Below are positions 21,339 through 32,058 of a stretch of 64,000 nucleotides of DNA, one piece after another. Under the pieces are notes generated by a model. It searched no databases and was not told the origin of the DNA. It saw only the letters and a program-made list of their open reading frames with translations. The translations under genes were made by a program, and so were the position numbers. This DNA comes from Circinella minor (taxonomy: Eukaryota; Mucoromycota; Mucoromycetes; Mucorales; Lichtheimiaceae): assembly GCA_016758965.1 (NCBI GenBank), contig JAEPRB010000170.1, forward strand, positions 14,268 to 78,267, written 5' to 3'. The stretch's first letter is position 1; every line of letters starts with the position of its first letter.

Positions 21339-22498
21339 AACATAGATATAGTATAATATATTGTTATCCATCTTTTCGCGTTTTATACTCTTCTTTCCTC
21401 TTTTCTTTCCCTCTCTCTATTATATTCCTTTTTTTTTTATCTTATATTTTTTTATCTTTTAGTATCATATGTCCTTATTATTATTATTATTATTATCAGT
21501 TTTATCACAATTATTTTCTTAACTTAAATAAATACCAGAAGTTTTACAATAAATAATACGTAATTAAGTTTACCTCTATCCAATAGGATTTATCTTTATT
21601 TTCTATTAAAAATGAATAAAGATATTGACACTCTTTTTCCATACATAATTTAGCCTATTTACATCTTTTTTTTTTATAATATCTTCCTCTAAATAGATCA
21701 GATTCATATTCACTTTCTTGTATTTTTTGAATAAAATTATTCAAGTATACTGTAGAAATATAAAAAAAATGCTAACCACCAATTATTAATAGCTGATGTG
21801 GTAGATTATTTTAATAATTAAATGTTTATATATAATAGTGCAAGATATTTGTTAATATTGTCAGCAAATTACTAAAATTTATAGAAAACTTTTATATACA
21901 ATTATCTTAATGGCTAGGTATCAAGATATATATGTAGAACATCTTGCTCAGTTCGGTTCAGGACTATACTGAGTGAAATTAGATAATAATTTCAAAAGTT
22001 CATTTAGTAGAAAGAAAAATTAAGATAGCTGAAATCATAAGGAAATAACAAATATAAAGAGAATTACCAATATCATAATCAGATATTATCTAACCTATAA
22101 CAAGTAAGTAAGTATGGTAAAAATAAAATTGTTACGTAAACAGAAATGAGTTAAGAATTGAATAGGAATGATAAATTATTATACGAAATATAAAAGTAAT
22201 GTAATGTAGTAATTCAAACAAGTGATAGAATTTAGCAGTATAGTTTAAAATTTAAAATTTATATTTATTATAGAAGACTAGATTGACCTGCACCTATGGG
22301 TATATGGTCGCTTCCTTGCGGTACAGAATGAGAAGAATAATAATATTTACAAAGTGATATGGGGGTTGTGGCAATAGCTGAAAAACCCCAGTATGGGGAA
22401 AAGCTAGAGGCGAAGAAGAAAGAAAAGAATAACAGAAAAATAAAATTAACAGAAGATCATTGTGGCAGGAGAGAGAGAGAGGGTACTAAAACGAAGTG
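21339..22498. other. AT-rich 3' region of MULE 2
   Basis: No ORF is supported. TTA-trinucleotide repeats occur near 21477-21496. From about 22265 to 22400 the sequence is less AT-rich (CCTGCACCTATGGGTATATGG), of unknown origin. Confidence 0.5.
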
Positions 22499-22835
22499 TT
22501 AGTCAGGTGATGTTGATGATGGTGGTGCTAAAAATTCCAAAGCTTCCTCTGGTGCTGGCTCGTCTTCGTCAAATATATCATCTGGATGGCTGAGAAAATC
22601 AATTTCTCTGAGCACCCGAATCAATGCTGGCCAAACAGTTTTCCATTTACCCACAATAAGACCAACTTCAGATTTTGGTAAAAGGTTAAGGATGTGATCG
22701 AGTTGGTGCATATTAGGTGGGAGTTCTGGTATGGCGTCGAATTTATCAATCAAATCTATAAGAAGGGACTGAAGAAGGGGACAGGTGGCGAAATGTTATC
22801 TTCTTGCTTCTTTATGTCCACAAAATTTAGCAGTA
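22499..22835 (-). pseudogene. Degenerate zinc-knuckle ORF inside MULE 2
   Basis: A minus-strand frame reads AKFCGHKEARR-stop-HFATCP and continues as LLQSLLIDLIDKFDAIPELPP, LPKSEVGLIVGKWKTVWP and FLSHPDDIFDEDE to a stop at 22499. The TAA (22796-22798) most likely replaced Gln CAA. With Gln the segment has a C-G-H...C knuckle-like arrangement. Upstream exons are not clear. It lies opposite in direction to the MULE genes and close to the right terminus, the position of a second gene in some MULEs. The family is not recognised. Confidence 0.45.
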
Positions 22836-23430
22836 TAAATGATCACGAATTAACTCTATTAATTTATTGAAATTATATAAAAATTAAAATAACCATCGTA
22901 CATTTTATTATGGATAGAGTACTTATTACAGGATTTGATTCAAAATTATATGTAAATAATGCGGAAAATTTATTATAAGCTAATATATTTTCATTTCCTA
23001 AAGAAAAAGTAGTGATAAAAATATAAATGCTATTAGTAGTAAAAGAAAGCCATAAGATGATATGTATGCTGACTATGTATTAGAAAAGAAAAAAGATGAA
23101 TACAAAGTGTGCACTTTAAGATAAGCTATTCCAAATTATATTTGGAATCGTAACAAAGTATAAATCAATATAGGATATATTGTATGTCTTTTCTTTATGG
23201 TACCTCCATTAATCAAAAGTATTGCATATTTAGATAAATAGATTTTGAGTAAAGATAGTCATTGTTCGCTCTCTGGTAAATAAGAATAACATCAGCTATA
23301 TGCATATATAATCTATTATTATTAAATTTTCATATCATATTATCAAATGTCAAAAATTAGTTAAAAAAAAGCACCAGTACATTTTTGTCTTTTTATGATC
23401 CATGATATGGTAGGTTTAACACACAGAGGA
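22836..23430. other. AT-rich region before MULE 2 right terminus
   Basis: I see no gene or clear repeat between the zinc-knuckle trace and the inverted terminus. Confidence 0.4.
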
Positions 23431-23539
23431 CGGCAGGATAGTAGGGCACCACCAAAGACAGCGGAGTCAAATTAAAAGCAGCCATGGGGGGATGGCACGA
23501 CCGCAGGATGGCACGACTTTTGGTTGCTGTCATTTAAGC
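23431..23539. repeat. MULE 2 right terminal inverted repeat and target duplication
   Basis: Reverse complement of the left terminus (GGCAGGATAGTAGGG, CATGGGGGGATGGCA, GCAGGATGGCACGACTTTT), followed immediately by CATTTAAGC (23531-23539). Confidence 0.9.
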
Positions 23540-24874
23540 CTTGAACATTTTTTCCGATGAAGAAAAGCATTTGATTGGCTCCACTAAATGTAGCATTTTT
23601 ATTAACTCATCAATGACTTCATTGGCCATAATAATTTTTACTAACTACAACATAATCAATAGATAGCAGGTCTCCAATTTTAAAGAATCAAGTGGGATTT
23701 TCACTATATATTTTATAAAGTAGATTACCAAAAAAATTAAAATGACTTTTGACAGGCTTGCCTAAAACTTTTGGGTACAGCACCATGAAAGCTGAGTATA
23801 AGAAATTAAAGTTTTTATTTTTGCATCAATAATCTTCATAGAGAAAAGTTTATTAAAAAAAAAAGATACTTGATTTAAATCATACTACTAATTATAAGTA
23901 TTTAGTTATATATTATATTTAATAAATTTAATATAGATAATATCTATGACATCATCGTCATTATTTATGTTTAGTATATTACATTGTTTATTATATTGTT
24001 TTGTGATGATCTAAAAAAAAAAGTTTTTTTATTCTCTATTTACCTCAGTCATATATGTAATATAACAATTACCTTATCAAATTTCCTGATACAGTAACAA
24101 AACTTTTATATGCTTATTTACTTGATATTTTTTTTCTCATTGTTGTAATAAAAAAAAAGCTTTTTGCGTGACTTTTTTTTTATAAAAAAAGACGGGTTTA
24201 TGATGGGGAACCCTTTTTTTTAACGATCTAAAAAAGAAAGCGGGGCAAAAAAAAACGCCCTTATTCATCCAATGATCAAGACAAGCAATAGAGCATATAT
24301 AATTTTCTGTCTCTCTTTTCTCCTTTTTTTTTTACCTCTTTTTAAAAAAAATACATTCCCTCTAAAACAAATAACTACTTTAATTTATAATTATTTCTTT
24401 TTGGTTGATCCAATTGAAAATATATATATATATATATAATATTTGTTGGGATTATAAAAAAAAAGAAACTAGTTTTTTTTTGTATGTGTCAGTAATAACT
24501 TTTTACTAGAAAATACGAGAAAAAACCCCCCCCCCACCTTGCTTGAATCACAGACATTTTATATATAAAAAGAAATCCTTTTTTTTTTAACTTTTTACCC
24601 CTCTTTTTCTTTTCACTGTGTTTCCTATTTTTTTCTCGAATTCACGACAAAAAAAAAAGAAAAATAACATATACAAAGAAACAAACAAACAAAACCCAAC
24701 TTCAATTAAATCACGAATTTTCTTATATATATATATATATATATATATATAACGACACGTTCAATTTTCAATAGTTTATATATCTATATATCTATATACA
24801 CATCAAAAAACCTTACCAACTCTTTCTCCCGCACTTTTTCGTGGTTTCTCTACTCTATCTTTTCTATCTTGAAA
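23540..24874. other. Intergenic and presumptive 5' region of GSK3
   Basis: Very AT-rich with long A and T runs, pyrimidine-rich stretches and a (TA)n run at about 24725-24752. The 200 bp before the ATG at 24875 are C/T-rich (CTCTTTCTCCCGC), plausible promoter/leader sequence. No further gene is visible. Confidence 0.5.
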
Positions 24875-26739
24875 ATGTCAACAACAAGTTTTAATCAATT
24901 TCGTTTTACAGGTATATAATTCTTTTTCTTTTTTTTTTTGGGTGGTGGTGAATGCTCGAGTCCCCAAGTTTTAGTATATATATATATATATATATATATA
25001 TGGGTGAGTTAATGAGATGGGGGGAGGAGATATTTTTTTAAAGATTAAAACAACAAAGAAAAAAAAAACCAAAAAAAAACGGTCAACTAATCAAAATTAA
25101 CGGGGGTTGGGTTGTATGATATATGTTAAAAATATATATATAATAATAATTAGGAGACGCAAATGAAGCATCCAGAACAGTTCGTGTTGCAGCAAAAGAT
25201 GGTAGAACAGGACAAGATATTCAATTATATTATACAAATCATAAAGTTATTGGAAATGGATCTTTTGGTGTTGTTTATCAAGCTAAACTTGCACATAGTG
25301 GAGAAGATGCAGCTATTAAAAAAGTCTTGCAGGACAAGAGATTTAAGGTAAGAAAGGAGGGGGGGAAGGAAATTATATTATTATGCAAAAAAAAAAAAAT
25401 GAAATGAAATGAAAAGAAGTGTATTTTAATAAAAAAAAATTCAATTTGAATAATAGAATCGTGAGTTGCAAATCATGAAAGTGATGAGTCATCCAAATGT
25501 ATGTGGTTTAAAGGCTTATTTTTATACACAAGGTGATACCAAGGTAATATAATAGCCCTTGAGCTTCTAGATTAAAGAAATTAATTGGGAGGAAGAGAAG
25601 TTCTTTTGAGATAGTGATTTGGGAAGGAAAAAAAAAACAATATAAAAACAAAAGATTCTTATTTTCTTTTCATTATTATTTGTGATTGGTTCCTCAACAT
25701 GTTGTCGAAACCATTTTCAAAGAAAGATGAAGTGTACCTTAATTTAGTAATGGAATATGTACCTGAAACTGTATATCGAGTTAGTCGACATTATGCCAAG
25801 ATAAAACAACCTATTCCTATGCTATTGATCAAGTTATATATGTATCAACTTTTCCGTTCATTAGCTTATTCACATACTTTGGGTATTTGTCATCGTGATA
25901 TCAAACCTCAAAATTTATTAGTAAGCCCTGTTACAGGTGTACTTAAATTATGTGATTTTGGAAGGTAAAACATATATATAGGAAAGGTGGGGGAGGAAAA
26001 TAAAAAGTGGGATGAAATAACTAATATATATAAATAATTTAGTGCAAAAATCTTAGTAGCAAGTGAACCTAATGTATCTTATATTTGTTCACGTTATTAT
26101 CGTGCACCAGAACTTATATTTGGTGCAACAAGTTATACCACAGCCATTGATATCTGGTCTGCAGGTTGTGTAATGGGTGAATTTTTATTGGGACAACCAT
26201 TATTTCCAGGTGATAGTGGAATTGATCAATTAGTAGAAATTATTAAAATCTTGGGAACACCTTCAAAAGAACAAATTTCTAAAATGAATCCTCATTATGT
26301 TGATCACAAGTTTCCACAAATTAAACCCCATCCGTTTTCTAAAGTATTTCGAACTCGAGTACAACCTGAAGCTATTGATTTAATTTCACATGTTCTTCAA
26401 TATGATCCACAATCAAGATTAACAGCAAGTGAAGCATTAGTTCATCCATTTTTTGATGAATTAAGAAATCCAGATACTAAATTATCTACTGGAAGAGAAC
26501 TTCCACCTTTATTTGATTTTACAGCAGAAGGTAAGAAAAATAAAAAATAGTATTAAAAAAAATAAAGCGATAAAAGATACTAAAAAATTAAATTCTTTAT
26601 AGAATTATCTATTCGTCCTGATTTGATACGTAAACTTGTTCCTCCACATTATCATGAAAAACTTTTATTTCAAGGAATTGATGTAAATAATTTTCAACCT
26701 ATTCCATTAGATAAATTACGTTTACCTTCTCTTGATTGA
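24875..26739 (+). CDS. GSK3: Glycogen synthase kinase 3-type Ser/Thr kinase
   Basis: Six exons (24875-24911, 25154-25347, 25457-25543, 25723-25964, 26043-26530, 26603-26739) give 394 aa with consistent phases. Motifs: glycine loop [15 protein letters not shown]-type Lys in [40 protein letters not shown], catalytic [14 protein letters not shown], and the activation-loop Tyr in [12 protein letters not shown], hallmark of GSK3/Shaggy kinases. Later motifs IDIWSAGCV and [19 protein letters not shown] also fit. Role: proline-directed or primed-substrate phosphorylation in stress, meiosis and glycogen signalling; cytosolic and nuclear. Length matches yeast Mck1/Rim11 and animal GSK3. Intron 1 falls after codon 12. 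No damage is seen. Confidence 0.97.
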
Positions 26740-27848
26740 ATTCTTTATCTTCTTTTTCCCTCCCACTCACTCACACACTCTTATCTTTTGGTCTATTTTT
26801 TTTTTTTTTTTTTTTACTTTTTTTTACTTTTTTTTTTTTTTTTTTCCCCTCGTTGTTCAAACAAAATATATCTATGTTTCCTTTCATTCAAGAAAATACT
26901 CTTCTAGTTATATCATGAAGCGGGAAAATTGATTTCTTTTCAACTCTATATAGATTCAACAGGAAACTAAGGTAAGAATAAAAATGATAATAGGAATAAG
27001 TTTTACTTGTGATAATCTTTCATCTTCTAGATGTGTATTTTCTTGTATTGGTACGTAGATGATGTTCTATTATATTAAATTGATATTCTTTATCTTCAGA
27101 AATCTTGGTCTTCTGATCACGAATAATTTGGATTACTTTGAGGTAACGTGTGGAGGTTTTTCATCCATTCTCCTTGCGTACTTGATATCACATGCATCAT
27201 TCCATGCACCACTCCTTGAAAAATCCCGCCCCCCTCTCCTACCAGAAGATCTTCAACGTTTGACCGCTTAAGGTCTATACAACCTGTATGTCTATTATAG
27301 ATATATCAAACGTTTTAATAAGAATTATATTCTTTTCTTGTTTTTTTTTTAAAAAAAAAAATTCATATAGAGTGTTTAATTTTTTTGTATACGTACAAAA
27401 CAAAATTATAATTCTTTTGTTGAAAACCTTGATGACCAACTTTTAGAGTGGTCAAAGGAGGGAGGGGGCCTTTCCGACGCAAACCCGCTAAATGACCCCA
27501 AGCGAAGTAGCGAAGAATATATATACTTGTTATTTTTTGATAATTTAAAAGATTATATAACAAAAAAAAACCTATAGTTTACAAATATATTTGAAATTAT
27601 GTAGAATCAATCCTCCTTTTGAACGGTTTGAACTTTTGACATAATACGTAACAATAATAAATGAGATAAAATGGGGTGTCTCATTTTTTAGGGAGTGTGA
27701 TTGCATATCTGGCGGTAAACAAAATTAAAACACCACTTTTAAAAACGCTGTTTTACCCTGTTAGTAATAAATAATATGCAAAAAAAAGTCTTTTGCTCTC
27801 TCCCTTCTTTCTTTATAAGTTTTCTCTTAATAAATATTAAAAAAAGAA
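26740..27848. other. Intergenic between GSK3 and the ANK-AAA+ gene
   Basis: It holds T-rich 3' sequence of GSK3 (26795-26846), AT-rich DNA, and a small GC-richer island at about 27425-27515 (GACGCAAACCCGC, CCCAAGCGAAGTAGCGAAG). The island resembles the GCGAA-rich part of the Helitron terminus and could be an old fragment of such an element. The ORFs here are short and lack support. Confidence 0.45.
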
Positions 27849-30587
27849 ATGTTACGAACTATTCAAAGAAAACCACTTACTTCTTTACGATTACAAACTA
27901 GTAATCGTATCATTAATTTACCACGATCAAATACTATTTTAAGATCGTCTTTCATGTCCACTTTAAAAACAACAACGGCGATTAAAACGAGTCAAAATAT
28001 TATGCAAGGTTTTAAATGGTTACCATGGTTAACAGGTGCTACTATTAGTTTAACAACTGCTAGTTTATTATTTCTATCAAGTGTAGATACAACTATTCAT
28101 GCTTTAGAACCTACTGGTAAATATATATTTATATATATATTTTTTTAAAAAAAAGTGGGAAAAGGCTGATAATAATAGTAAATCTATATTTTTTAGTTAC
28201 TGGTGATGAAATCTGTCAAGCCATTGTACAAGATGATTTTAAAACGTTAAGAAAGTAAAGTTGACAGTTTATTAGGGAAAATATTCTTTTTTTTTTTTTT
28301 TTTTTATGAAATACTTAAAAGTTAGATTTGTTTATTTATTATTAGATTAGCAGAAGATCCCAATTTTAGTCCTAATGTATATCATAGTTATGGATGGACA
28401 CCTTTGGTAAATTTAAAATTTTCGTACTTTTTTTTTTTTTTTTATTTATTTCATTTTAACTTTTTTTTATAAAAATTATATATAATAGCAAGTTGCTGTC
28501 ATTCAAGATAATGAACCCATGGTAAAATTTTTATTAGAAAAAGGAGCTGGTAAAATATATATAATTTATTCATGGGGGGAAAGAGGGGGGGGGAGGTTAT
28601 TCTATGTATCATATAAAACAACTTTCTAATATGAAATAAATTAGATCCAAATTTAGAAGATCATTATTATCCACGATCTCATCAAGCTGCCAATGTTCGA
28701 CAAATTGATTTTTCTGAAGATTTATTACCTTATCGTGATTATCGTGAATATACAGCACTTCATTATGCAGTGATTATTTGTAATCCCAATGTTGTCAAAC
28801 TCTTATTAGATCATATGGCAGATCCAGTAGTTCGTAATTCTCATGGATTAACACCAAGAGAATATTTATATTATGTGGAACGATTTACAGGTGAACAAAA
28901 TATTGAAATTGAAACCATGTTACGTGATAAAGAAAAAACATTTCCACAAGATAAAGCATTACATGATGAAAAACAACGAAAATTACAATTACAAAGAGAA
29001 AAAGAATATCGAAAAAAACATCCATTAGAAGATGCATTGAAAGGAAGAATTGTAGGACAATTAGGTCCTATTCATGCATTAGCAAGTGCTATTAGAAGAA
29101 AACAAAATGGTTGGCATGATGAAGATCATCCTTTAGTATTTTTATTTTGTGGATCATCAGGTGTAGGTAAAACTGAACTAGCAAAAGGTAAAAGAGAAAG
29201 ATTTTTTTTTAGCATGTATTTGTAATAATTTATTATTTTTTTATACTAAAATAAAAACTTTAATGATAGCACTTGCTGGATATTTACATGGTAAAAGTTT
29301 AGATAAAGGATTTATTCGTATTGATATGAGTGAATTTCAACACAAGGTAATCATAATAATCATGATTAGAAAAAAAAAAAGTGAATTAATAACCCCCCCC
29401 TCCCCTTTTTTATTATTATTATATTAGCATGATGTATCAAGATTTATTGGTTCACCACCAGGTTATGTTGTAAGTTATTTCTTGATTATATTATTCCTAA
29501 TATGTAAAATAAATAACAAAAATTTTAATTTTTTTTATATAAGGGCTATGATGAAGGAGGTCAATTGACTGAAAAATTAAAAGAATGTAAGTAAACACAT
29601 TGACACTATAAATAAGAATTATGATTAATATATGTTTATATATATAGGTCCAAATGCAGTTGTTTTACTTGATGAAGTTGAAAAGGTAATATAAGTAATA
29701 ATATCTCTCTTTCTCTTTCAAAATACACACACACATATATATATATAATTTCATTGACGAACGAATACTTCAAAAAATAATAGGCTCATCCTGATGTCTT
29801 AACAATCATGTTACAATTATTTGATGAAGGTCGTATTACTGATGGAAAAGGTACAACGGTTGAATGTCGTGATGCTATCTTTATCATGACTTCCAATTTA
29901 GCACAACATGAAATTGCTGATGAAGCTGAATTATTACGTCTTGAAGCTTCTGTAACAAGTGATGCACAAACGACAGCGACTGTTATTCCTTCTGGACCTA
30001 CTAACAATGATACTGCAACGAACTATGAAGAAAATCAAAAAACATTAGAAAAAGAACAAGATGAAATGGTGGATGATGGTTTAATTTCATTATCAAGAAA
30101 ATTCATTGAAATGACGATTTATCCTATTCTTTATAGTCATTTTCGTCGTGATGAATTTTTGGGTCGTATCAATGAAGTACTCTTCTTTTTACCATTTAGT
30201 GAAGAAGAATTAAGAGAAATTACAGCAAGAGAATTAAGACGTTGGGCTGATAAAGCAAGAACAAGACATGGTATTACAATGACATGGGATTCAGATGTTG
30301 TGGATGTTTTAGCAGAAGGATATAATATTCGTTATGGTGCACGTAGTATCAAGTATGAAGTAGAACGTAAAGTAGTTAATTTAATTGCCAAGGCGAATGA
30401 AAATGATGATGTTATGGATGGTGGAAGAGTACATGTAGTTGTAGATAAAATAGCTGGTATGAAAAGAAGATTATGTAAAATAGAAATACCAGAACGGGGT
30501 GGTGGTGATGATAATAATAATAATAAACCATCTTCTTCTGGTGGTAGTGGTTCAGGTGTAGGTGGATGGTTCAGTAGTAAAAAGTAA
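27849..30587 (+). CDS. CLPB: Mitochondrial ankyrin-AAA+ disaggregase, SKD3/CLPB type
   Basis: Ten exons (27849-28116, 28197-28254, 28346-28406, 28489-28549, 28645-29187, 29270-29346, 29428-29469, 29544-29586, 29648-29685, 29784-30587) give 664 aa in phase. Arg-rich N-terminus (MLRTIQRKPLTSLRLQ) suggests mitochondrial import, with a hydrophobic stretch at residues ~56-78. Ankyrin repeats at ~115-225 (GWTPLQVAV, FLLEKGADPNLED, YTALHYAV). One HSP100 AAA+ module: Walker A GSSGVGKTELAK (~319), pore loop GSPPGYVGYDEGGQ, Walker B VVLLDEVEKAHPDV, sensor 1 IMTSN, FLGRINEV, sensor 2 YGARSIKYEVER. This order (targeting peptide, hydrophobic segment, ankyrins, single ClpB-D2-like ATPase) is that of animal SKD3/CLPB, which solubilises intermembrane-space proteins. 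Fungal Hsp78 has two ATPase modules and no ankyrins. The C-terminus is Gly/Ser/Asn-rich. Confidence 0.95.
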
Positions 30588-30790
30588 ATCTTTACTATAT
30601 ATACTTTTCTCTTTCCCCCTCCACCTCTTCCTGTTTTTTTTTTTTGTTTATATAAAATATATGGTTTTTTAATAATAAAAATAGAAATAGAAGAATTTAT
30701 ATAAAAGAATACTACTTATGTACAAAAAAAAAAGATAAAATAAAAAAGGGGAGGGGGTTGTTTTATGGTATATATACGTAAATCTATAAA

Positions 30791-32058
30791 CTAGATATGA
30801 TCAATAAAAATAGTATAAACTAATCCTCCTACTAAACCACCCACATAAGGTGCAAACATGGGAATAAAAGAATAATAATCACGAATTGAAAATACACCTG
30901 TACCCCAACCCGCTATAGCAGTAAATACGCGTGGACCCATATCACGTGCAGGATTTAATGAAAATCCTGATGTATAACCCAATGACATGGAAATAATCAT
31001 TAATCCAGTAGCAATCATAACACCTTGCGATTGATGAAAAGGCATATTATTGGGATGACCTGTCACCATGATTAATAATAAAAGAAAGGCTGTACCAATA
31101 ATTTCAGAGGCAATAGCAGCTCCTGTACCAACATATAAAGGTGGATAAGTTGCAAAAATACCCGCTGTACCATGATCACCTAAGATTTGTCTATTTCCTC
31201 CATCAAATTCATATAATGCTGGATAAATAACTGAATAAAGTAAAGCGGCTCCTACAAAAGCACCCAAGAATTGTGCTGTCATATAGATAGGTACTTTACG
31301 TGTTGGGAATCCAGAAAATGCCCAGAATGTTAACGTGACAGCGGGATTAATGTGAGCACCCTAAATTATCCATGTTATTACTTAAAAAAAAAAAGGTTAC
31401 ACGTTATTCCCCCCTTAAATCTGCCCCCCCCCAACAAATTCTATAAATTTTTTTTTTTTACCCCTCCTTTTTTTTTTTTTTGTAACATACCGATATATGT
31501 CCAGATACACTGATAGCAAATAATACTGCTAAGCCTATATTTTAAAAAATAGGTGTGTTTGTATTAATTAAATGATGGATAATAATAATGATTTAGTTTT
31601 TTTTTTACGTTACCTGTTCCAAATGAAGAAGTAAGCCAAGATTTAGGACCCGTACTATTTAATGTTTGTTCTGCAGATACACCATCAATAAGTAAGATAA
31701 GAACTAATGTACCAATAAATTCTGCTAAAAATTCTCGATTCTTTATAAGATAATTACGTGTTAGTGTGAATGTGAATGTGTTTGACCATGATCATTTTAT
31801 TTATTTTTTAATACTTACATTAGCTCTAAATTGTCTAAAACGTTCAATAAATGGACTAGAACCATGGAATACACGTCTTGAAGAAGGTATATTATTTGAT
31901 TCTACAAAAGCTGTCAAAGGAAGAATTTCATCATGATGATGATGATTAGTATTATTATCATCATCATCATCATCTTTTCCCATTATATCAGCAAGAGTAG
32001 TTGCACTTGATGCAATATATCCATCTGATATTGTAAATGGAGAAGATGAACGTTGCAT
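30791..32058 (-). CDS. Aquaglyceroporin (MIP family)
   Basis: Four exons on the minus strand (32058-31819, 31740-31614, 31534-31491, 31360-30791) give 326 aa. The first half-helix motif is GAHINPAVT and the second is FSLNPARDMGPR. The Asp after NPAR is the glycerol-facilitator signature. Six membrane spans are visible (EFLAEFIGTLVLILLIDG, GLAVLFAISVSG, QFLGAFVGAALLYSVIY, EIIGTAFLLLLIMVTG, GLMIISMSLGY, APYVGGLVGGLVYTIF). The N-terminal tail is hydrophilic with Asp and His runs. Role: passive water/glycerol flux, osmotic adjustment, at the plasma membrane. A frame with its own ATG at 32379 (MVQNVFSITTGWKKSYSP) could be a 5' exon joined in phase to an acceptor inside exon 1 (near 32030), giving an alternative N-terminus. 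Confidence 0.93.

Larger units (their letters stand above)
13951..23530 (+). mobile_element. MULE element 2 with nested Crypton
   Basis: The 9,580-bp element is flanked by the perfect 9-bp direct repeat CATTTAAGC at 13942-13950 and 23531-23539, a typical MULE target duplication. Its ends are ~100-bp imperfect inverted repeats (13951-14062 and 23431-23530) sharing AAAAGTCGTGCCATCCTGC, TGCCATCCCCCCATG and CTACTATCCTG. Inside are a transposase frame (14119-16023), a USP-like peptidase frame (about 19866-21338) and a degenerate zinc-knuckle ORF on the other strand. A Crypton of roughly 3.8 kb lies between the transposase and peptidase parts. Without the Crypton the element is about 5.7 kb. Confidence 0.92.

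Noticed and set aside
26732..26932. Phe-rich frames after GSK3
   Set aside because: Translation of poly-T 3' sequence.
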